From Haladaptatus halobius (GTDB taxonomy: Archaea > Halobacteriota > Halobacteria > Halobacteriales > Haladaptataceae), in NCBI RefSeq assembly GCF_020618475.1, contig NZ_CP085336.1, forward strand, positions 372,001-436,000: a stretch of 64,000 bases of DNA. The letters run 5' to 3'. Below are positions 1 to 8,636 of the stretch, one piece after another. Each line of letters begins with the position of its first letter. Within the stretch, counting starts at the first letter, position 1. The position numbers and the translations under genes are program-made. The notes under the pieces are model-generated. The model worked only from the letters and a program-made list of their open reading frames with translations, ran no database searches and had not been told where the DNA came from.

Positions 1-2
1 CT

Positions 3-206
3 CACGCGACTCCAGACATACAAGTGGGTTCGTTTGGACTAACTCTCTTAGATGAGCGTGTGTTCGTTGGAACGCACGATGAAAATGGACAATTCTCTGC
101 CTGCCTCGAAAGCACTGACTCAACGCTCTACGCGTGGGCAATGAACCTGTACGCAGAATACCGGGCGGCCGCACAACAAATCGAGGACGTCTCAGATCTC
201 CCTTAA
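3..206 (+). CDS. C-terminal end of a FilR1-type HTH transcriptional regulator (partial)
   Basis: An open frame enters from the left edge and ends at a stop at 204-206, leaving 67 residues. The pattern FGLTLLDERVFVGTHDENG followed by STLYAWAMNLYAEYRAAA matches the end of the FilR1 (formerly DUF1724) sensor domain found at the C-terminus of many haloarchaeal ArsR-like regulators. The N-terminal winged helix would lie outside the window. The GTG at 24 is internal to the domain and is not a likely start. The family assignment is from remembered patterns, so it is moderately sure. Confidence 0.6.
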   Translation, partial: HATPDIQVGSFGLTLLDERVFVGTHDENGQFSACLESTDSTLYAWAMNLYAEYRAAAQQIEDVSDLP

Positions 207-306
207 CTGAACCGAAGAGTGTGATTCGGCGTTCGAGTAGTTTTAGATCACAAATCAGCGAGAGGCGCTATATACGTATTTTGATAGTTCATGTGTTCTC
301 TTACTG

Positions 307-543
307 ATGGCGACGCACTGGGCGACGCAAATCGTCGTGGTAGTCCTGCAAGTGGCGAGCGAGGAAAGAGCATTTCGCCTTCCCGATCTCAAAGAGCACC
401 TGCACTTTTCGGAAAATCCACTGTCAAACAGCACGATTCGGCAGGTCCTCCGCCAACTCGAAGAAAGTGGCTGGCTTGAGCGCGATCATCCAGAAGGCCG
501 GATCAGGTATGCAGGCGATCAGTTAGACGACTTCACTAAATAG
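307..543 (+). CDS. Small winged-helix DNA-binding protein
   Basis: A protein of 78 residues that is almost entirely one helix-turn-helix unit. Residues about 25-68 read as FRLPDLKEHLHFSENPLS, then NSTIRQVLRQLEESGWLER, then a wing with DHPEGRIRYAG, which is the usual layout of a winged helix with a recognition helix containing TIRQVLRQLEESGW. It probably acts as a small transcriptional regulator; no ligand domain is present. The ATG at 307 follows a TATA-like stretch (tatatacgtattttgata) about 25-35 nt upstream, which suits a near-leaderless transcript. It stands alone; the next gene starts 120 nt downstream. Confidence 0.7.
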   Translation: MATHWATQIVVVVLQVASEERAFRLPDLKEHLHFSENPLSNSTIRQVLRQLEESGWLERDHPEGRIRYAGDQLDDFTK

Positions 544-663
544 TGGGAATGATCTTGACCTCCTTTGAGAGGCGTGGTATCTCGCATCAGTTTCACTTTG
601 GCCGTCATTTTTACTAATTTTCACAGCAGTGTACTACTCAGTGTTGGGGCCCCGGAGAAAAGC

Positions 664-942
664 ATGGAACATTCAAATCCGGACGCTATGCCTGAGACAC
701 CGACCGGGGGAACCCCCACAAACGCGAGTGAGATCGCCCTCGAAGCACTGGCCGATTGCGACAGCATTGACTTAGACTCACCAAGGTTCCGATTCTACGA
801 CTACGTCGATCCCGACGCCCTCAATGACCTGTTCGCTCACCGCCCGGACACGATCAATTCCGTCGAGCTCGAGATAAAAGGGGTTACGCTCGAAATATGG
901 GAGGATGAAGGGCTTTACGCCCGTGTCCGCGAGGATGAATAA
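664..942 (+). CDS. HalOD1 output-domain protein
   Basis: 92 residues from the ATG at 664. The longer open frame starting at 565 adds a hydrophobic leader with no counterpart in the family, so the later start is preferred. Residues about 14-90 show the HalOD1 pattern: ALEALADCDSIDLDSP, then YDYVDPDALNDLF, then a final beta section VELEIKGVTLEIWEDEGLYARV. HalOD1 domains are small haloarchaeal output modules of unknown biochemical role, found alone or after response-regulator receivers. Here it is single-domain. No operon partner is seen. Confidence 0.75.
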   Translation: MEHSNPDAMPETPTGGTPTNASEIALEALADCDSIDLDSPRFRFYDYVDPDALNDLFAHRPDTINSVELEIKGVTLEIWEDEGLYARVREDE

Positions 943-2557
943 TAATAATGTATGATAATACATGTAACACGTCGAGTGAAAAACCGCAAGGCTGCGCAGT
1001 GACAGGTATCGTGGTATGAATATTCTATAACTTCGTCAATCATGGCTAGTCAGCGGTAAGCTGGCTAGATGCTCGTTCTTCTCCTCACTGCTGTTATGTG
1101 GCCAGAGCAACTAAGCATGTGAGAGCCCACCACCGTTTGTCGGGTGGGGGAGCCACATAGAGACCCTGGCGCTAGAACCCATCATTTTCACCCGACGAAC
1201 GAGGGCAGCACACTCACGGCTTCACCACCGCTCTCCCACCGTTCAGGCTGACAACGAGCGTAGCTATGGCGTTTTGATTCACTTGCTTCAATCTATAGCT
1301 TTTGGTTGGCTAATTAACCCTTCCGAGGAGGAGACACCCATGAGAAGACTATTCGTGTGCCCCGATCCCCCTCTTACTGACTCCAAGAACCTAACTACTA
1401 AGTGGGTGACTAGCATACATTTATTGCCGGGTGGATCACAGTGAGTTTGTCGGTAACGCACATTGTCTTCCACTCGACGAACGTGGTCACAATAGCTAAC
1501 ACCTACTATCTCCCACGTTCTAACCAGTGCCAGGAGTTCGATTGAGATTCCATCCTTCTGTGCTACTGCTTTCTAGCATTCCCTCATGAAGTACCTATGA
1601 TGGAGTTATTTCCGGTGTCTCTCCTAGATCTCATGAGGAGCTATTGCCAGCACTGGGTTTCGACACGGGAGTTGCCACATCGCGGACAGAGATGCCACTA
1701 AAACTGTAACCGGACGTCACGCCGGGACACTGAGAAAAGATCGTGGCGGAACGGATCTCGTAAACTGTTGCAAAAGGTGAAAATATTACGACGTCTGTTA
1801 CAACAATGGGGGCGTAATCGTGAGGCTAGTAAGATTACTCCAGCGGACGAAACGGACGTAGACGGTGTTCGTTTACAGTTGTGTCCCAAAACGTCATGTC
1901 GTCTTCGATGACTGTTACGTCAGCAGTGTACCCACGACAAGTTGATCACAGTATAGCATACAAGTGAGGAGCTACCTATACTGAGGGGACTTTTAGAGAA
2001 CACCCTTTGAAACATCCTTGAGATGCTCTAGCGAATTACAGTCAAGAAGTATAAAAAGTCGTGGACGAGATGCTGTGATGTCGCTGGAACGGTCAATCTC
2101 ACGATGGCCAATGGATGCAGGCCTGCTGGCGCCATCACCAGCCCTACTGCAAGTCCTCCGCGACACATCGCCAACTGCTGTGCACACGCGAGAAGCACGA
2201 TCGTGCTTCTCCGTGCCTCTGACATACCGAACGACTCTCCGAATGAGGTCTCGACTTGAAAATTCAAAGGCAACGCTAGAACGTTCGCGACTCGACGATT
2301 GACAGGGTGTAAGGTATTCTGTTTGTCGGAGGGCTCAAAGGATCGATTAACCAATTTCGAGTGTGCTGTTGTCGATAGTTGTATATGATCTCAATTTTAT
2401 CCTAGTTAATAATAGAATTAATCTAATTCCTGGAGGATATTAGCCGCCTAATATGAATCTGTTGTCGGGCAGTCGTCGATATGGATATATCTGTGTAGCA
2501 CTTTTAAGGAGTGTGAAGTTGGAGAACTCTCCTTCAACAGATCGCCACAGACAACTA
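943..2557. other. Long gap without a convincing gene
   Basis: About 1.6 kb in which no open frame on either strand resembles a protein I know. Overlapping frames on both strands between 2018 and 2354 look like chance openings. The gap holds one clear imperfect inverted repeat (arms 1134-1146 and 1189-1201) and a weaker relative at 1445-1482, described separately. A stretch near 1700-1910 translates into a basic, Cys/Arg-rich peptide interrupted by stops; it could be an old gene remnant, but I cannot name it. Confidence 0.5.
1134..1201. repeat. Inverted repeat CGTTTGTCGGGTG ... CACCCGACGAACG, copy A
   Basis: The arms at 1134-1146 and 1189-1201 are complementary at 12 of 13 positions, around a 42-nt spacer. 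A related pair with a 43-nt spacer occurs at 3889-3952, and a degenerate pair lies at 1445-1482. All are in non-coding DNA. They could be a structured RNA, a binding site for a multimeric protein, or ends of a small mobile element. No open frame is associated. Confidence 0.45.
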
Positions 2558-2779
2558 ATGGATACAAATGATTCTCTCCCAGAAAAAAGTGCAGCAACAG
2601 TTGCATTTGAGCAAGATCTGAACGCACTCCTCTTAGAAGCATTCGCAAACGGTGCAGCAGTCGAGGGGGAGTGGAAGATAAACCTCCCAGTTGAGGCCGC
2701 ACCAGACTGGACAATTCAAATTACCAAACGTCGCTCTGAGAAGCACTCGGTGGATGACTTGGAGTTCATTGAGGAGTAA
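2558..2779 (+). CDS. Small conserved haloarchaeal protein of unknown function
   Basis: 73 residues from the ATG at 2558. The frame continues upstream to 2453, but the extension is basic and unlike the acidic remainder, and ACTAATGG at 2558 is a plausible leaderless start. The body has FEQDLNALLLEAFANGAAVEG followed by WKINLPVEAAPDWTIQI, a pattern I associate with short haloarchaeal hypotheticals: one helix and a small beta sheet. No catalytic or metal-binding residues are visible. Its role is unknown; it precedes a DUF7344-type regulator 180 nt downstream. Confidence 0.6.
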   Translation: MDTNDSLPEKSAATVAFEQDLNALLLEAFANGAAVEGEWKINLPVEAAPDWTIQITKRRSEKHSVDDLEFIEE

Positions 2780-2960
2780 GACTGCTGCCCAAGCGTGGTA
2801 AGAATATCTACTGTAGCACTAGGTGCAATATCTGAATATCCTATATAGATGTCGACAATGTTTAAGTACCTCCTTTTCCCTTTCAACAGTAGACTTCCCT
2901 GAAGTCAACGTCACGATCGTGAGTCATCGATCAATTAGCCAGTTGAGAAACAATCAACCA

Positions 2961-3347
2961 ATGAGAACAACCAAAACACCTGGGTCATCTGCAGGCAGTA
3001 CCGATAATGGCACTCTCCCGCCGACAGCCGTCTTTGAATTGCTTGCCCACGATCGGCGCCGATATATCCTCCAGTATCTCTCGCAGAAAGTTGGCGCAGT
3101 CTCACTAAGTGAACTGACCGAACAAATCGCGATCTGGGAAGACAAGCCCACGTATGACCAGTATGAGCGTATTCTTACTGGTCTTCACCACCAACAGTTG
3201 CCGAAATTAGGTGATGCGGGCATCATTCGCTATGATGTTGATGCTGAAACGATTACTCTTTTAGAGACGGTTGACCAGCTGACGCCCTATCTCCAGCTTG
3301 CCATGCCTGATGATCTTGCCATGTCCGACGAAAGTGACGATACATAG
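2961..3347 (+). CDS. DUF7344-type winged-helix protein
   Basis: 128 residues from the ATG at 2961; the upstream extension to 2823 is unlikely to be translated. Residues about 20-105 show the haloarchaeal DUF7344 arrangement: PPTAVFELLAHDRRRYILQY, then VSLSELTEQIAIWE, then YERILTGLHHQQLPKLGDAG and IIRYDVDAETITL. This is a winged-helix domain resembling ArsR/PadR folds, found in many haloarchaeal paralogues of unmapped regulatory role. The tail after residue 110 is acidic and probably disordered. It is a lone transcription unit. Confidence 0.7.
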   Translation: MRTTKTPGSSAGSTDNGTLPPTAVFELLAHDRRRYILQYLSQKVGAVSLSELTEQIAIWEDKPTYDQYERILTGLHHQQLPKLGDAGIIRYDVDAETITLLETVDQLTPYLQLAMPDDLAMSDESDDT

Positions 3348-3494
3348 CTGGACATCCATCTGACTAGAGCTGAAAGCACTAGCCATTATTTCTATTGAAT
3401 TGAGGAGTTAGGTTCGAGCGCCAGAAAGTCGGCGACACGATGTTACATCATGGCACTACATCTTTTCATACGCACGATATAGTCACAGTATAGC

Positions 3495-3638
3495 ATGAAA
3501 GCCCAACGATTTTCGTACGACTGTCCCCTCTGCAAGGAAGTACCGTCGGATGGATTAGAAACCCATTTTCGCCGTGATCACTCAAAACACGAGGTACCAA
3601 AACTTCTCGTCGAATACATTATCGAGGATGAAGAGTAA
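3495..3638 (+). CDS. 47-residue C2H2-like zinc finger protein
   Basis: A short frame from ATG 3495 to TAA 3636. The protein has CPLC at residues 10-13 and HFRRDH at about 24-29, a C-x2-C and H-x4-H arrangement expected to bind one zinc ion, followed by a short acidic helix. Haloarchaea encode many such one-finger proteins (under 60 residues); some affect biofilm or motility, but the role of this one is unknown. Codon use with G/C in third positions and the precise zinc ligands make it more than a chance frame. Confidence 0.65.
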   Translation: MKAQRFSYDCPLCKEVPSDGLETHFRRDHSKHEVPKLLVEYIIEDEE

Positions 3639-4403
3639 TCTGCCCAGTGAATATTCCCGCTCTTCGTTCAAGGAATGTGTAATAGACGTCCCCTCTAGTC
3701 AGTTGGAACACGTGATAAATTAATGTAAGAGAAGAAAACGTGGGGAAGTGGGTTATGTGCGGATGACAGGCATAATCTCTCTCCAGGAATGTGGGTGTGC
3801 GCTCCAGTTGCATGAATCCAGAAGGTGAAGTATATTCTCACTGGCATCACGTGACTAGAGTGCCTAAGAGTATGAGTGACTAACGCACTTTGTCGGGTGG
3901 GGAAAAGAATTGGGCTCGCTCACAGAGGAACCTATCAGCCTTCACCCGACAACGTGGGAGGCATGCTTTCACACTACTGATGCACGTCCACAGAATTACT
4001 CCTACGTTCGGGATTCGTGTCCATCTACCGAGAGTCGCCGCTCAATTCCATTGCCGCTTTCTCAGCATCCAGTGAGTGACGTAGCAGATGATTCAATTCT
4101 CTATTCGACCAGTGCTAGAATACTATTTGAGGAGGTCGAATTGATTCCGACAACAGACGGAAGCTACGGACAGTTGATGAATAAATTCGGACTCCTCCGA
4201 AGAAGTGTGCTTATCATGTCGTTACTAGAAAAATCAATCTCGGGCAAAATTATATTGTTTTGTCAGGTGAGTTTTCCATCTGAGTTCAGTCTGAATATGG
4301 ATAATGGATACTTGCTGTTGTAGGGTTGTTACGTTATGATGTGGCCGATACCATATTATAAGAAAATATTAATATTGGATAGAAAGTTATCCAGCACATT
4401 CAC
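3639..4403. other. Gap without a recognised gene; contains inverted repeat copy C
   Basis: 765 nt. The longest frame (3910-4323, plus) has a composition unlike its neighbours, no recognisable domain and begins inside the inverted repeat, so I do not call it. The AT-rich stretch at 4350-4380 (attataagaaaatattaat) looks like the promoter of the next gene. Confidence 0.5.
3889..3952. repeat. Inverted repeat TTTGTCGGGTG ... CACCCGACAA, copy C
   Basis: The arms at 3889-3899 and 3943-3952 form a 10-bp complementary pair around a 43-nt spacer. Sequence and spacing match the pair at 1134-1201. In both, G-rich DNA follows the left arm and a TTCA precedes the right arm. The match of arm and spacer length suggests a specific element rather than a chance palindrome. 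Confidence 0.45.
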
Positions 4404-4589
4404 ATGCAGGTCACCATCGATGCGAATGGAGTTGAAGAACTCATCTATGAGATGGATATACCACCTCGAAAGAACGAGATCGTGCGCCTCAAAGGTGATG
4501 TCTACAATGTTGTGGAGGTGATTTGGCGAGAAACAGCCGATGGCAGTGGATTAGAGCCAGTCGTTGAATTGCACCGGAGCTCTCTCTAG
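4404..4589 (+). CDS. 61-residue conserved haloarchaeal protein, unknown function
   Basis: A compact beta-rich protein: MQVTIDANGVEELIYEMD, then PPRKNEIVRLKGDVYNVVEV, then a final strand ending in VVELHRSSL. The alternation of short strands and conserved-looking charged turns is typical of a genuine small protein. A good TATA region lies 30-50 nt upstream at 4350-4375, consistent with a leaderless transcript starting at the ATG. I do not know the family name or role; the fold could be a small barrel. Confidence 0.6.
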   Translation: MQVTIDANGVEELIYEMDIPPRKNEIVRLKGDVYNVVEVIWRETADGSGLEPVVELHRSSL

Positions 4590-4745
4590 AAGAATAGGAT
4601 TGTATCGACAGACCCACGGTTGTAGAGCAATAGGGACGAATCTAGAATATGGTTATCGTATATTGAAACGTGATTCTACCGACTCTCGAGATCTGTGCCA
4701 ATGCTACCGACTGTATAAGTACGGATACAAACCGCAAATGCATGT

Positions 4746-5174
4746 TTACATTTCTCGTTCACGGATGCGTGCGCGATCTGCTACGTCTTCAAGGGTTTCC
4801 ATTTCTAGTAATTGGTCGAGCTTCCGTTCGAATTGCTCGTCCGTCAGTTCGCCACGGGCGTAGCGCCGCTGGAGTGTGTCAAGTGGCGTCTCTTCGCTCT
4901 CTTCAATCTCAGTGGGCACCGTCTCGGTGGGTGCATTCGAGAGCATTCCTGTGCACCAGCCAGAGCAGGTATTCCACCACGTTTCTCGGTCAGGTTCGTC
5001 ACTGAAGAGTAACGCAACAAATGGGACAATCGCTATGTAGCCGATGAGGAGTGCTGCGAGCCACCAGTCTTGTCCAGTGAACAATGCCAGCATCCACACG
5101 AGTGTCACGAGCAATGAGGTGGCATCTGTAATGTTGTTTTTAAGCCGGTGCGACGACATACGGAGGGTTTCCAT
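4746..5174 (-). CDS. Membrane-anchored SHOCT-domain protein
   Basis: 142 residues. Two transmembrane segments lie near residues 18-35 and 36-56 (LLVTLVWMLALFTG and LAALLIGYIAIVPFVALLF). A short loop with WWNTCSGWCTG follows, and the C-terminal part carries a SHOCT motif (PLDTLQRRYARGELTDEQFE, about 96-115) and an amphipathic tail. SHOCT is a short oligomerisation motif common in archaeal membrane proteins; the role here is unknown. A TATA box (TATATAAA on the minus strand, 5241-5248) lies 67 nt before the start. M6 (MSSHRL) is an alternative start. Confidence 0.75.
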   Translation of the reverse strand: METLRMSSHRLKNNITDATSLLVTLVWMLALFTGQDWWLAALLIGYIAIVPFVALLFSDEPDRETWWNTCSGWCTGMLSNAPTETVPTEIEESEETPLDTLQRRYARGELTDEQFERKLDQLLEMETLEDVADRARIREREM

Positions 5175-5240
5175 GCGAATTCACTGCGGGAGACTACGTG
5201 ATCGAAAGTAATTGAGCTAACTCCCACAATACTGGGTACA

Positions 5241-5248
5241 TTTATATA
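5241..5248 (-). promoter_or_regulatory. TATA box of the SHOCT gene
   Basis: TATATAAA on the minus strand, 67 nt before the start codon at 5174. It is flanked by CTGGG (5232-5236) and CCCAG (5254-5258), an inverted pair that could hold an operator around the TATA box. Confidence 0.45.
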
Positions 5249-5297
5249 CTCATCCCAGCCTCGTCGCTACTTCCGAAGATACGTGTCGGATTCAGGT

Positions 5298-5482
5298 AGT
5301 GGACGTCGTACTCTCCACAGGTGTTCTTGACTGGCTTTCGTCGAACTCGACGTTTTCGCGGACGGGGGCGATCAGCATTCGCGTGGTGTTCCGGAGCATC
5401 GAGCGATGTCAGCGACCAATGGTTTGCGATCTGGTAGTGGGCGTGTCGATCCCGTTGGGACTCGCTCTCGTGTCGTATCGAG
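5298..5482 (-). pseudogene. ISH-type transposase, internal fragment with a frameshift
   Basis: On the minus strand one frame reads LDTTRERVPTGSTRPL... to VADIAR (from 5482), then a second frame continues with MLRNTTRMLIAPVRENVEFD. Joined by one frameshift near 5393 this looks like a stretch from the middle of a haloarchaeal DDE transposase. The larger fragment at 10214-10891 ends in ARSGPASFFLD, precisely where this piece would begin. There is no start codon and no complete catalytic core. The identification rests on remembered family sequence and on the fit between the two fragments. Confidence 0.5.
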
Positions 5483-5600
5483 CCGCTCTGATCGTGAGCT
5501 CAGTGGCGAAGACGGGGAAAACGTGCAGGGAAACCTATGAGAAGTGCTCGCGGATTTCCTGCGTATATTCGGCTGACTTTGCTGGCATATTCGAAAACAA

Positions 5601-6704
5601 TTACTCTGCGGCGCACTGGTTTGGTCCGAGTTCGAGCTGGCGAGCTTCGTCCTCCTCCAGCGTCGTTTTCCCGACGTTCGCCCGTTTGATCTGGTCGTGA
5701 TTAGGAGGCGTTTCCGGGATATTCGTCGTGATGGTGTTGACGAACTCCGCTTGGTCGTGATCAAGGATGTCGTTTCGCTCGCGGACTTTGACGAGCGTGG
5801 CACTCGTCGGCGGAGTGGGAGACTCTGGATCATGGGCGGGAAGCACGACCGCTTTATCCGGTTTGTCAATAAGCTGTTGAAGACTTGCGTAGAGTATCGC
5901 CGCACGGGTTCGAACGGCGGTCTCGTCTCCGCCCTCGAGATCCGGGCGGCCGACGCTCTCGAGGAAGAGCGTATCGCCGGTCAGAAGCGCCCCGTTCCCA
6001 ATGCCGAACGTCACACTCCCTTCGGTGTGGCCAGGCGTGTGGATGACGTCAATTTCAGCGGTGCCGACGGCGATCTGTTGTCCGTCTTCGAGGTCGGTCG
6101 TACCCGCGAGGCTGCCGCTATCAGCGGGATGGAGATAATACGGCGCATCGTGATTATCAGCCAGGTCGTGGGCACCGGAGATGTGGTCGGCATGAGCGTG
6201 GGTTTCGAGCACGGCCGTCAACCTCGCGCCGTACCGCTCCAAGACTGCCTCGTACCGGTCGATGTACCTGCTCGGGTCGACGATGATAGCTTCCCTATCA
6301 GCGATGAAGATGTAGGAAAGGCATCCGGTACCCGGGCGATCAACCTGGATCAATTCACCGGTATCGATTGGTATCGGCGCGGAGCGATGGACGCGACCCC
6401 AGCCCTGCATGCCGTCGGCAAGCGTAATCGCCTCGTACCCCATCTCCTGCAGCACATCCGTCGCAACCGCCGATACCTTCCCCACCCCACAGACAGTAAC
6501 GATCTCTGCTCCTTGCGGGAGTCGTTCGAGCGCCTCCGTCGCTGACCCGGGGTCGGTCTTCAAGTCGTCGTAGACGTCGATGTGCTCACTTCCGGGGATA
6601 TGCCAGTCGTCGAATCCGTCCTTGGGGCGGATATCGAGAAGGACGAGGTTAGAATCGCCTTGTTCGAGTCGTTCGGAGACCGCATCTGGTGTTATCTCTG
6701 ACAT
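5601..6704 (-). CDS. Rhodanese - metallo-beta-lactamase fusion, persulfide dioxygenase-like
   Basis: 367 residues. Residues 1-105 form a rhodanese domain with the predicted persulfide-carrying Cys72 in TVCGVGK. Residues about 115-320 form a metallo-beta-lactamase fold hydrolase with THAHADH at 168-174, a downstream HTPGHTEGS and GDTLF, as in ETHE1-type persulfide dioxygenases. Known fusions of this kind oxidise glutathione or other thiol persulfides to sulfite, with the rhodanese moving sulfur to or from thiosulfate. The order here is rhodanese first, the reverse of bacterial PRF proteins. Likely cytoplasmic, in persulfide detoxification. A TATA box at 6762-6769 precedes it. The substrate is inferred. 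Confidence 0.8.
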   Translation of the reverse strand: MSEITPDAVSERLEQGDSNLVLLDIRPKDGFDDWHIPGSEHIDVYDDLKTDPGSATEALERLPQGAEIVTVCGVGKVSAVATDVLQEMGYEAITLADGMQGWGRVHRSAPIPIDTGELIQVDRPGTGCLSYIFIADREAIIVDPSRYIDRYEAVLERYGARLTAVLETHAHADHISGAHDLADNHDAPYYLHPADSGSLAGTTDLEDGQQIAVGTAEIDVIHTPGHTEGSVTFGIGNGALLTGDTLFLESVGRPDLEGGDETAVRTRAAILYASLQQLIDKPDKAVVLPAHDPESPTPPTSATLVKVRERNDILDHDQAEFVNTITTNIPETPPNHDQIKRANVGKTTLEEDEARQLELGPNQCAAE

Positions 6705-6761
6705 CGACTTAACCTACGCCACGAGACCAGCATATCCTCTCTTCCAAAGATAGTGGGTGGG

Positions 6762-6769
6762 TTTATATA
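6762..6769 (-). promoter_or_regulatory. TATA box of the rhodanese-MBL gene
   Basis: TATATAAA on the minus strand, 57 nt before the start at 6704, followed by C-rich DNA. The position suits a short 5' leader of about 30 nt. Confidence 0.45.
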
Positions 6770-6872
6770 CCTCCTCTCTGATACAAGTGTCAATCAGAAC
6801 TCATACCGTATCATCAAAATCTGTCGTCCATTTCATCGAAGTAACGACTTAGCTGCTGAGTAACGAGGAGAC

Positions 6873-7514
6873 CTACGGGGGAGTTAGCAGATTTGCCATC
6901 AGGTTTCGTTCGGCTCGCTGGAGATGCTCGGCGACTGTCGACGGGTCCAATTCGAGCGTGTCGGCGACGTCAGCCGTCGAGCCACTCCGCGGTACGTCGA
7001 AATAACCTAGTTCGTACGCCGTCTGGAGGATCTCCCGCTGGCGATCCGTCAACGCGTCCAGAGTATTCTTTGGGCCACCATAATCGGCGATGCGCTCGAG
7101 GAGCACAGTCATCCCCGCATCGCCGTACTCGTTAATTTCTTGCGCGATGTCTTCCTGTGAGCCGACCAGGGCAACGTCGATTCCATTATCGTCGACACGG
7201 ATTTCGTCGCTTGAGACGTCCGAAGTGAGCATGGGTTGGATGTCCTCATCGAAGCCCGAGAAACTGATTTTGAAAAGATATACCACCTGGTTCCCCCCGT
7301 CGGAGAGTCGTTCCCACCACTCCAAATAGTCAATTGCGCCTAGTTCGTCTTCAGCCATCGGTGCCGCCACTGTTATGACGACGAGGCACCCCTCGCTCTC
7401 ACAAGCGAGTTCCGTGATATCTCGAAGCCCGGCCTCTCGAATCAAAGAGATGATTTCTCCCAGTCCGACTGTTTCGTATTCCGCGTGTGGAATGTGAATG
7501 ATTGCTTCGCGCAT
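6873..7514 (-). CDS. Bat-like HTH_10 transcriptional regulator
   Basis: 213 residues. The C-terminal 57 residues carry the HTH_10 domain typical of the bacterioopsin activator Bat and its paralogues: LTDRQREILQTAYELGYFDV, then a second helix pair with STADVADTLELDPSTVAEHL. The N-terminal 150 residues are a sensor-like domain with several Cys (ACESEGC) but no GAF/PAS signature I can name. It lies next to two organomercurial-lyase-like genes transcribed away from it. A palindromic element at 7605-7622 sits in the shared upstream region and recurs at the second lyase gene, so this protein is a good candidate regulator of that pair. That link is inference. Confidence 0.75.
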   Translation of the reverse strand: MREAIIHIPHAEYETVGLGEIISLIREAGLRDITELACESEGCLVVITVAAPMAEDELGAIDYLEWWERLSDGGNQVVYLFKISFSGFDEDIQPMLTSDVSSDEIRVDDNGIDVALVGSQEDIAQEINEYGDAGMTVLLERIADYGGPKNTLDALTDRQREILQTAYELGYFDVPRSGSTADVADTLELDPSTVAEHLQRAERNLMANLLTPP

Positions 7515-7604
7515 GGTGTAGGAAGTTTTTGGTTATGTCGTTATTCGGTGAGCGTTGTGCGACGTTCCTTACGATGATGTGGGTAGCTTGGTCGATAGGC
7601 CTTG

Positions 7605-7622
7605 CTACCCATATACTGGGAG
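7605..7622. promoter_or_regulatory. Palindromic element CTACCCATATACTGGGAG (site 1)
   Basis: It shares CCCATATACTGGGAG with the element at 8572-8588. It lies about 90 nt upstream of the regulator start (7514, minus) and about 290 nt upstream of the first lyase-like gene (7914, plus). Its left half also pairs with GGGTAGC at 7581-7587 (GCTACCC at 7604-7610). A TTTAAA-like stretch follows at 7625-7630. Probably an operator shared by the divergent genes. Confidence 0.55.
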
Positions 7623-7913
7623 GGTTTAAAACACTCTGGATAGATCATTCCATAGGTATCTGTCGCTGGAATTGTGGGCTCTCTTGAAATCCATCCAGTC
7701 GTTGGAGAGCAATTGACTTCGCTATCTTTTCTAGAACACTCATGGAAGGTGGTCAAATGCACCGGCCGAGACCACTGGCTCGCTCGGGGTAGTACCGGGT
7801 TCTACTTCTCTAGCTTCACGGCGAAGTCGACGGACAACTCCGCTATCAACATAAACCCCCCCTGTTGAGTGGGAGGCAGAATCTTCGACCGCTTTGACGT
7901 ACATATTCCTGCA

Positions 7914-8525
7914 ATGGATACTGAATCCGATCTGACGAACGGACGAACTGAACTGCCGACTGACTTCGCCGAACATGCGGCTGCCGTGACTGACCTCGAC
8001 GCGCCCCCGGCGACGCTGGAGGAGTGGTGGACGGCGGTGGTCGAACAGTACTCGACGAATGACCTCACGGTGGGGCTCACGCATCTATACAGTGAATCTC
8101 CGACGCGCCACGAGGTACACGTGAACGGGCGCATCCGCTACACGTACTGTGTACTGGACGCTCTCCAGGCAGCGGTGTTCGAAGAGCAGGATACGGTCAC
8201 TGTCCGCTCGATCGACCCCGTGGCTGCCACCCCAGTGACGATCACTGTCAGTAACGACGCCGTGGAGGTGTCACCCGAGGGAGCACTGATCTGTTTCGGG
8301 TCGAGCCTAGACGTTGAAGACATCAAGGCCGTTGGCTCGCTCGCCGCGTGGTCCGTCCAAGAAGATAATACCAAGATTCAGGCGTCGATCTGCCAGTACA
8401 CCAACGCCTTCGAGAGCGAGGCAACCTACGAGCAATGGGCTTCGGTGACTGACAGTGTCTCCGCACCATTATCCCCCGCAAACGTCGTGCCATTGCTGCG
8501 GAAGGTACCCCAAGGACACAATTAG
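7914..8525 (+). CDS. Organomercurial lyase-like protein (MerB family), copy 1
   Basis: 203 residues from the ATG at 7914 (the frame opens at a GTG at 7869 but the ATG is better placed). MerB cleaves the carbon-mercury bond with two Cys and one Asp. Here Cys79 and Asp82 form the C-x2-D signature in RYTYCVLDALQAAVF, and Cys160 lies in ASICQYTNAFESEATYEQWA, matching the third catalytic residue and its context. Length and residue spacing suit the haloarchaeal alkylmercury lyase-like family. A paralogue follows 110 nt downstream. No merA, merP or merT is adjacent, so activity on organomercury is a family-based inference. Confidence 0.75.
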   Translation: MDTESDLTNGRTELPTDFAEHAAAVTDLDAPPATLEEWWTAVVEQYSTNDLTVGLTHLYSESPTRHEVHVNGRIRYTYCVLDALQAAVFEEQDTVTVRSIDPVAATPVTITVSNDAVEVSPEGALICFGSSLDVEDIKAVGSLAAWSVQEDNTKIQASICQYTNAFESEATYEQWASVTDSVSAPLSPANVVPLLRKVPQGHN

Positions 8526-8571
8526 CCAGCCGACCACGGCCACCCGCCGCATAAAGACCCGACAAAAACCC

Positions 8572-8588
8572 CTCCCATATACTGGGAG
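8572..8588. promoter_or_regulatory. Palindromic element CTCCCATATACTGGGAG (site 2)
   Basis: A perfect 6-bp inverted repeat (CTCCCA / TGGGAG) around TATAC, placed 48 nt before the second lyase-like start codon. It shares 15 consecutive bases with site 1. Position and symmetry suggest an operator at the promoter, so the second gene likely has its own regulated start. Confidence 0.6.
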
Positions 8589-8636
8589 CAACACTCTCAG
8601 AGCGAAGGGACGTCGACACGGTTGGAGGCACCACGA

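Noticed and set aside
1993..2354. Overlapping frames on both strands
   Set aside because: Several frames are open at once and none resembles a protein; typical of chance openings in GC-rich DNA.
3910..4323. 137-codon plus-strand frame
   Set aside because: No family resemblance, starts inside an inverted repeat, and the composition differs from genuine genes here.
5697..6545. 282-codon plus-strand frame
   Set aside because: It is the antisense shadow of the rhodanese-MBL gene, whose motifs are unmistakable; composition is Arg-rich and non-halophilic.
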